From Phaeotremella fagi (lineage: Eukaryota > Basidiomycota > Tremellomycetes > Tremellales > Phaeotremellaceae), in assembly GCA_001599715.1 (NCBI GenBank), contig BCHU01000010.1, positions 186,001 to 250,000 on the forward strand: a stretch of DNA of 64,000 bases, read 5' to 3'. Below the pieces are notes generated by a model, which ran no database searches, was not told the DNA's origin, and saw nothing but the letters and a program-made list of their open reading frames with translations. Each line of letters opens with the position of its first letter. Position 1 is the stretch's first letter. Positions 59,505-64,000 of this stretch are shown in pieces. The position numbers and the translations under genes were made by a program.

Positions 59505-60989
59505 ATGATCCCAACAAAGGCTCTCACCTATCTCTTAACCCTCCTTCCATTGCTCTCACTCACCACTGGCTCCCATCTCCCACCCCCTTCCCACAGACAT
59601 CGAAAACACTTGATCAAAGAGCTCAAACATATCGAGAAATCAGTTAGGGTCGAGGACGATTCAATCCCCAGAGCATTATACGCTGCAAGAGCCAACGAAG
59701 CTCATCGGGATGTTCATCAAAGTATCAAGAAATCAATCATGAAGCGTGGTCAACAATGTCGTCTTCGTCCTTCGTCAGCTTCCGCTTCCGCTTCTTTGGC
59801 TGAGTCGACTACGGCTTCATCAACAACTAGTGATACTTCACCTTCCGCTACTAATGATATTGGTGGTGCCAACCTCGTAGCTGGTCATAAGAGTAAAGTC
59901 ACGGTGAGTGGTTGTGAATGAAAGGAATGACTTTGACTAACACTTTGCAGTCACCCACAACATCCTCTTCAGCATGGTATGCAGCTTCGTCAACACATAG
60001 TCACTCTCAACCATCGAGCAGTAGTGTGTCTAGCGGTTCAGGTAGCTCAAGTGGTTCCAGCGGTAGCCCAAGTTCAGGAACTTTACAAGTAACCGATCCG
60101 TAAGTCCCTCACAACGAATCAACTTGCGCCAAACTAACACATAACTAGTACCTGTGGATGGTGTGATTCATCACCAGAATATCCCAACGGATCTGAAGAT
60201 TGGATAAACTGCGGTATCAACAGTGGCGGCTGGACACCACCTCACGTTACTGTCGATCAACTGATCGCTGCAGAACTAGACGACTCTGGACCCTACGCTG
60301 CTTGTTCACAGTACATTGATCAATTCAAACAATACGGTGCAGCGAACAACGGTACGTTGATGTCTGAGGAAATGATTGGTTGACTAATGGTTTTACCTCA
60401 GTTCCACCCATCTTACTTGCCGCTATCGCAATGCAGGAATCAACTTGTAACGCAGGTGCAGTCGGTGGTAACGGTGAAGCTGGATTGATGCAAATCGCTC
60501 CACCAAACTGTAACAACAATGGAGGAAGGTAAGTGTTTGTTATGTTAATAAATTGATATTAATCAATTGCATCAGTTGTTGGGATGTAGATTATAACATC
60601 AATCGTGGTGCCCAAGTAAGTCCTTCTCTACACTCTGGAAATCAACTGACAAACCACCAGTTACTCAACCAAATGATCCAATCCAACCACGGCAACATCT
60701 TCGCTGTAAGTGTTAAAATCGACTCTTTATAGAGGAAACTAACAATCCCAGGCAATCGGTGCATACAACGGTTGGCAACCTGGATCAACGACCGTCTATT
60801 CAGCGACCCTAGCGGCATCTCAAGGAAGTTGTTTTGCCCAAAACAACTTGGATTACCTTTTCCAAGTTACCAATGGATGGATGCAGAATAAGAACGGTAA
60901 CAGTATCGGTACATATTGTATGTCCCTCCTCTCTTCGATCGAGTTGGAAAGATACTGATGACTTTATAGTCAATCTAGCTAATTGTTAA
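59505..60989 (+). CDS. Secreted SLT/GH23 lysozyme-like protein
   Basis: This has a bacterial-type lytic transglycosylase fold in a fungal secretory protein. ATG 59505 gives a signal peptide (KALTYLLTLLPLLSLTTGS). Then come a basic region, a long Ser/Thr-rich, probably O-glycosylated linker (SSSVSSGSGSSSGSSGS) and a catalytic domain of about 190 residues beginning TCGWCDSS. The GH23 signature is clear: VPPILLAAIAMQESTCNAG with the catalytic Glu in QES, then GEAGLMQIAP, and the closing AIGAYNGWQPG. Cysteines (CGWC, NC, CNAG, NCNNN, SCW) suggest disulphides. About seven exons, roughly 370 residues. It may act on chitin-like or bacterial wall polymers; the substrate is unknown. Introns show it is resident in the genome. 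Confidence 0.85.
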
Positions 60990-61295
60990 AATCCAGAGCT
61001 GGTCTCTTGATTGATTGAATTGATGCGTTTCGATAACTCATCAATTCATTTTCCTGTTTAGCTTGAACTTATGGTTTATTTTTATGAGTTAACGTATTGA
61101 TTACTGTAGCTACCGTTTCCTTTGTGTTATTTGATTTCTTTTTATGTACCTTTCATGTTTATTGATGTTTATACGATCAACCTTACGAGAGTTTATATAT
61201 GAATGGACAATCATGTCATCTACTTTTACACGACTCAGCACAATTATACGGGTATACATGCAGGATATAAACAAGACTACACTGTATTATCATCG
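60990..61295. other. Convergent 3' spacer GH23 / Stealth gene
   Basis: This is an AT-rich 306-bp spacer with TTGATGTTTATACG sequence and T-rich stretches. It presumably holds poly(A) sites of both genes. No coding sequence is seen. Confidence 0.4.
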
Positions 61296-64000
61296 TTACA
61301 CATAAGAATCAACAGCTGGATCCCAATCCCTTTCCCAAACAGCCTTCCTAGGCCATCGAAATTCAAACCATTCAGTCATGAGTCGTTTAGTCTCTTCGTA
61401 ATCAGTATCGATGTTATCGTTCATGCCCAAAATCGAAACTCTCGGATCAGATTGAATCATCTGAAAGACTCTTTTGGCGTGGCTCGGGGACTTCATCATG
61501 TGGAAATGAGAGACTGATTTGGCTAATCCGTTTTCATTAGCTATCGACTTCTTTCCCCTTGAACGACTTACCATTAAGATACAGATATCTGGATAGAAGT
61601 TTCATACAATATTCTCTTAGATTGACGGTTTCACCTGGTAAACTCGAATAACTCAGGACGTGGGTTAAAGAAAAATCAGCTTCTTGCCAAGTCGACGTGA
61701 GAGGTAAATGGGGTGGTGGTAGATATTTCGGTAATTTCTCATTAACTTTTAGAGGTGCGTTGGTGAATGTCGTTTCCTTTTCTGGGAAGAAGGCTGATAA
61801 ACCCAAAGGTCCTGACGAGGTTACTAGACCCATTATCACTGCATCGTAGGTCAGTTAGTGATTGAAATGATGATTTAGATTATTGACTCACGACAATCAC
61901 CACATTCAGGATAGTTGAATGTCAATCGTCTAAACATTTCTGAAGAAGTTACGTTTTCTTTTTGAGTCCAAAATGGTCCAAAACATTTATCTAAATCGAA
62001 AATACACCTGATTCACTTTCAGCAACAAATACATTCAAAAGAACCTCTGACTGACCGCTGATTTTCAATAGGATTTTGATCAGGTCTCAAAATCGGTGGC
62101 ATATGTCCATCAAGCGAAGCTAAACTCGATCAGCCATCAACTCGCTGACTGTGACTTACAAAACAAAAACTCCGTAGCCTTGGGAGCTTCCCATCCAGCT
62201 TGTTCAAAAGCCTTTTCCATTCTACCTTGTTCCAAAGTCCATCTTTCACCTTTGAAAATCTCGATTTTAGCTACGTCCCTATCGTCATCTTCTAGACCGA
62301 AGAGATAGTTGATTTCTTCTCGGGCGTCAAGACCCCATTCCCCTGGGGTGAAACTTCCGATGTTGGCTACAATGTATGTCCAAAGTAAAGCTTCTCTCCA
62401 ACGTTCAACCTGTGTTTGGGAGGTTAATATGAGGAAAAGTTCTGTTAACTCACACGCAAAGACGTTAACAACCATTGCATCTGAATATCCCCATTGTTAA
62501 TCTTCATCTCCCTAAATCTACGTTCGCTACTCCCAGTCAAAGCCTCTCTGAACATGAGACTGGCTTCATGATGTAAACCCCTAGTAATGACTTTAGGAAC
62601 ATGAGCGAAATAAGGTCGAAGTCTTCGGGGGAATCTTTTAGACAACAACCAATTCGCGTGGTACAATCCACCGTTTTCTCCTGATTCCCCGAATAACCTG
62701 CTATCCAACAAAGGTCTCACTTGGGACAGATACCCGTGGTCGAATCTTATGACTGAGCCGTATAATGGTGAATGGAAATCGGAAACGGCGTGTGGTTTCA
62801 GTAGAAAGAAATCGTCGTTCAGTGAGATCGAGACGTCTGCCAAACCAGGTAACCATCCGACTCTACTTTCAATGGCCATAGAGTTGAAATTCGGTATAGC
62901 CCTCTTTCTCCATTCCGACTCTTTCCACTCCCTCTCACCCAGATCATCAATTAACCCATCTCGATCCATCGAAGGTAGATAAAAAATCTCACTATGCGTA
63001 GCATATCTCAAATTCGGATAATTCTTGATTGCCAAATTACGATGATTTCTTTGTGAATAGTAAGGGTGATTAGGTGAATTCGGATCTCTTCTGGAGAAAT
63101 CTAACCAGGTTGGGGTTTGGGCTATCCTCCATGTCTTTGCTAGTTTTGATGCCAGGTTTTTGGTTATTTGAGGTAGGTTGTGGATGTCGGTGTATGACAT
63201 TGTGCCGTCTAAGGAATTAGCTGATTTTGGCTTTGTGTTGACGGGGTTGTAGATTTCCTTTTTGGTCTTTCCATTGGTCGGGGCAGCTGTCTCCTCTAAT
63301 TTAGGGATGAGCTCTGGAGGAAGTAGCGAGAGGTCCGACGGTAACGTGAAGGGGTAGTCTGTAGTGATGAGATGGAAAGTACGTAAATGACCTGGTAGAG
63401 CGTCTAGAACTGATCGCATCGAATGAACCAATTCGTTTTGTTCCCTAGATTATATCAGTTAATGATTTAGAATTTACCAACCTAAAATGATGTTCAGGCG
63501 AATAGACTCCAGCTTCCTCTCTTGCTCTAAACATTGTATCTTTCCATCTGTCATCACTCCCATTAACCCATAACCAAGTAGCGTCCAATAAATCCTCCTC
63601 CCCAAGATCCGTACAAGAAGTTTCACCATCCGCAAACCACTGTTCCAAACATTTAGGCGATAAAAACCTCGTAGGTCTAAGTCTAGGGAAAGGGATATCA
63701 GGCGGTGGAAGTGGTGAGATCGGTCTCCATCTTGAATCCACTGAATCCAAAGTGTCGTCACCTTCACGTAAAGGTGGAGGTGGATAGGTAGTTGATAGGT
63801 GATGATCTGACGCTGTTGGTTTTTTGAATCCCGTCAAATTAGGTATAGGTAGTGGAAGTAGATAGATGTGTACTAGATAGATGGCTAACGACCACAGCAG
63901 AATCGGTGGTAGAACTCTTGGTGAGAGGATGACATGGAGGATTCGAGGGATTCGGGGTAATCGGCGTGGACTGATTGGAAATGAGACTGTTGGTTTAGAT
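61296..64000 (-). CDS. XPT1: Stealth-family sugar-phosphate transferase, Xpt1-like (5' part missing at window edge)
   Basis: This is a type II Golgi membrane enzyme; the cryptococcal relative transfers xylose-phosphate to O-glycans. The right edge of the window cuts the N-terminus. What remains starts with a basic stretch and a membrane anchor ([18 protein letters not shown]). Stealth conserved regions appear in order: CR1 with [17 protein letters not shown] (near 63590-63530), CR2 with [16 protein letters not shown] (near 62860-62800), CR3 around [16 protein letters not shown] (near 62600-62550), and CR4 with [17 protein letters not shown] near 61440-61390. The stop is at 61296. At least six introns lie in the visible part. 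The LNDDFF and WVNGSDD motifs are intact, so it should be active. Confidence 0.85.

Overview
This is a nuclear genome window from a basidiomycete yeast, most likely a tremellomycete (Cryptococcus/Kwoniella relatives). The genes are rich in short introns, mostly 36-70 bp with GTRNGT donors and CTRAC/CTGAC-type branch sites. They sit head-to-head or tail-to-tail on both strands with little space between them. A Stealth-family protein resembling cryptococcal xylosylphosphotransferase Xpt1 fits that group. No rRNA, tRNA, transposon with coding capacity or CRISPR array was recognised. Both ends of the window cut through genes.

Layout. 1-3.75 kb: the end of a V-ATPase c'' proteolipid gene, a Yrb2/RanBP3-like Ran-binding protein, and a small unrecognised Gly-rich protein. 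The minus-strand leader of the small gene carries an uninterrupted 27-bp RNA hairpin. 3.75-8.6 kb: a 2.1-kb non-coding stretch that ends in a motif-dense promoter, then a membrane-anchored SREBP-like bHLH factor. 8.8-18.3 kb: an accessory block that looks like a catabolic cluster, made of an MFS sugar transporter, an intracellular GH3 beta-glucosidase with a PA14 insert, a PhyH-type Fe(II)/2-oxoglutarate dioxygenase and a Zn2Cys6 regulator, arranged as two divergent pairs. 18.3-20.9 kb: a gene-poor stretch.

20.9-40.9 kb is mostly housekeeping: an alpha-arrestin with a PY motif, COPII Sec31, U3 snoRNP protein Rrp9, a large formin, an unrecognised probable mitochondrial protein, an SCOC/Slo1-like coiled-coil protein and a cytochrome P450. 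41.3-43.6 kb holds a tandem duplication of an unrecognised gene family, with one copy carrying a frameshift. 44.2-50 kb holds the spliceosomal cyclophilin Cwc27, the Golgi PI4P effector Vps74/GOLPH3 and a short Zn2Cys6 factor, followed by an unusually long (3.8 kb) gene-free region upstream of that factor. 53.8-64 kb holds Mkt1, CSN5, a secreted bacterial-type GH23/SLT lysozyme-like protein and the Xpt1-like Stealth protein, which runs off the right edge.

The most unusual signals are the perfect leader hairpin at 3787-3844, the dense palindromic promoter of the SREBP-like gene (5598-5792), the transporter/GH3/dioxygenase/regulator cluster with an aberrant zinc-cluster loop, the tandem paralogue pair with a frameshifted member, and the fungal GH23 protein. 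All calls were made by reading; no database search was run.
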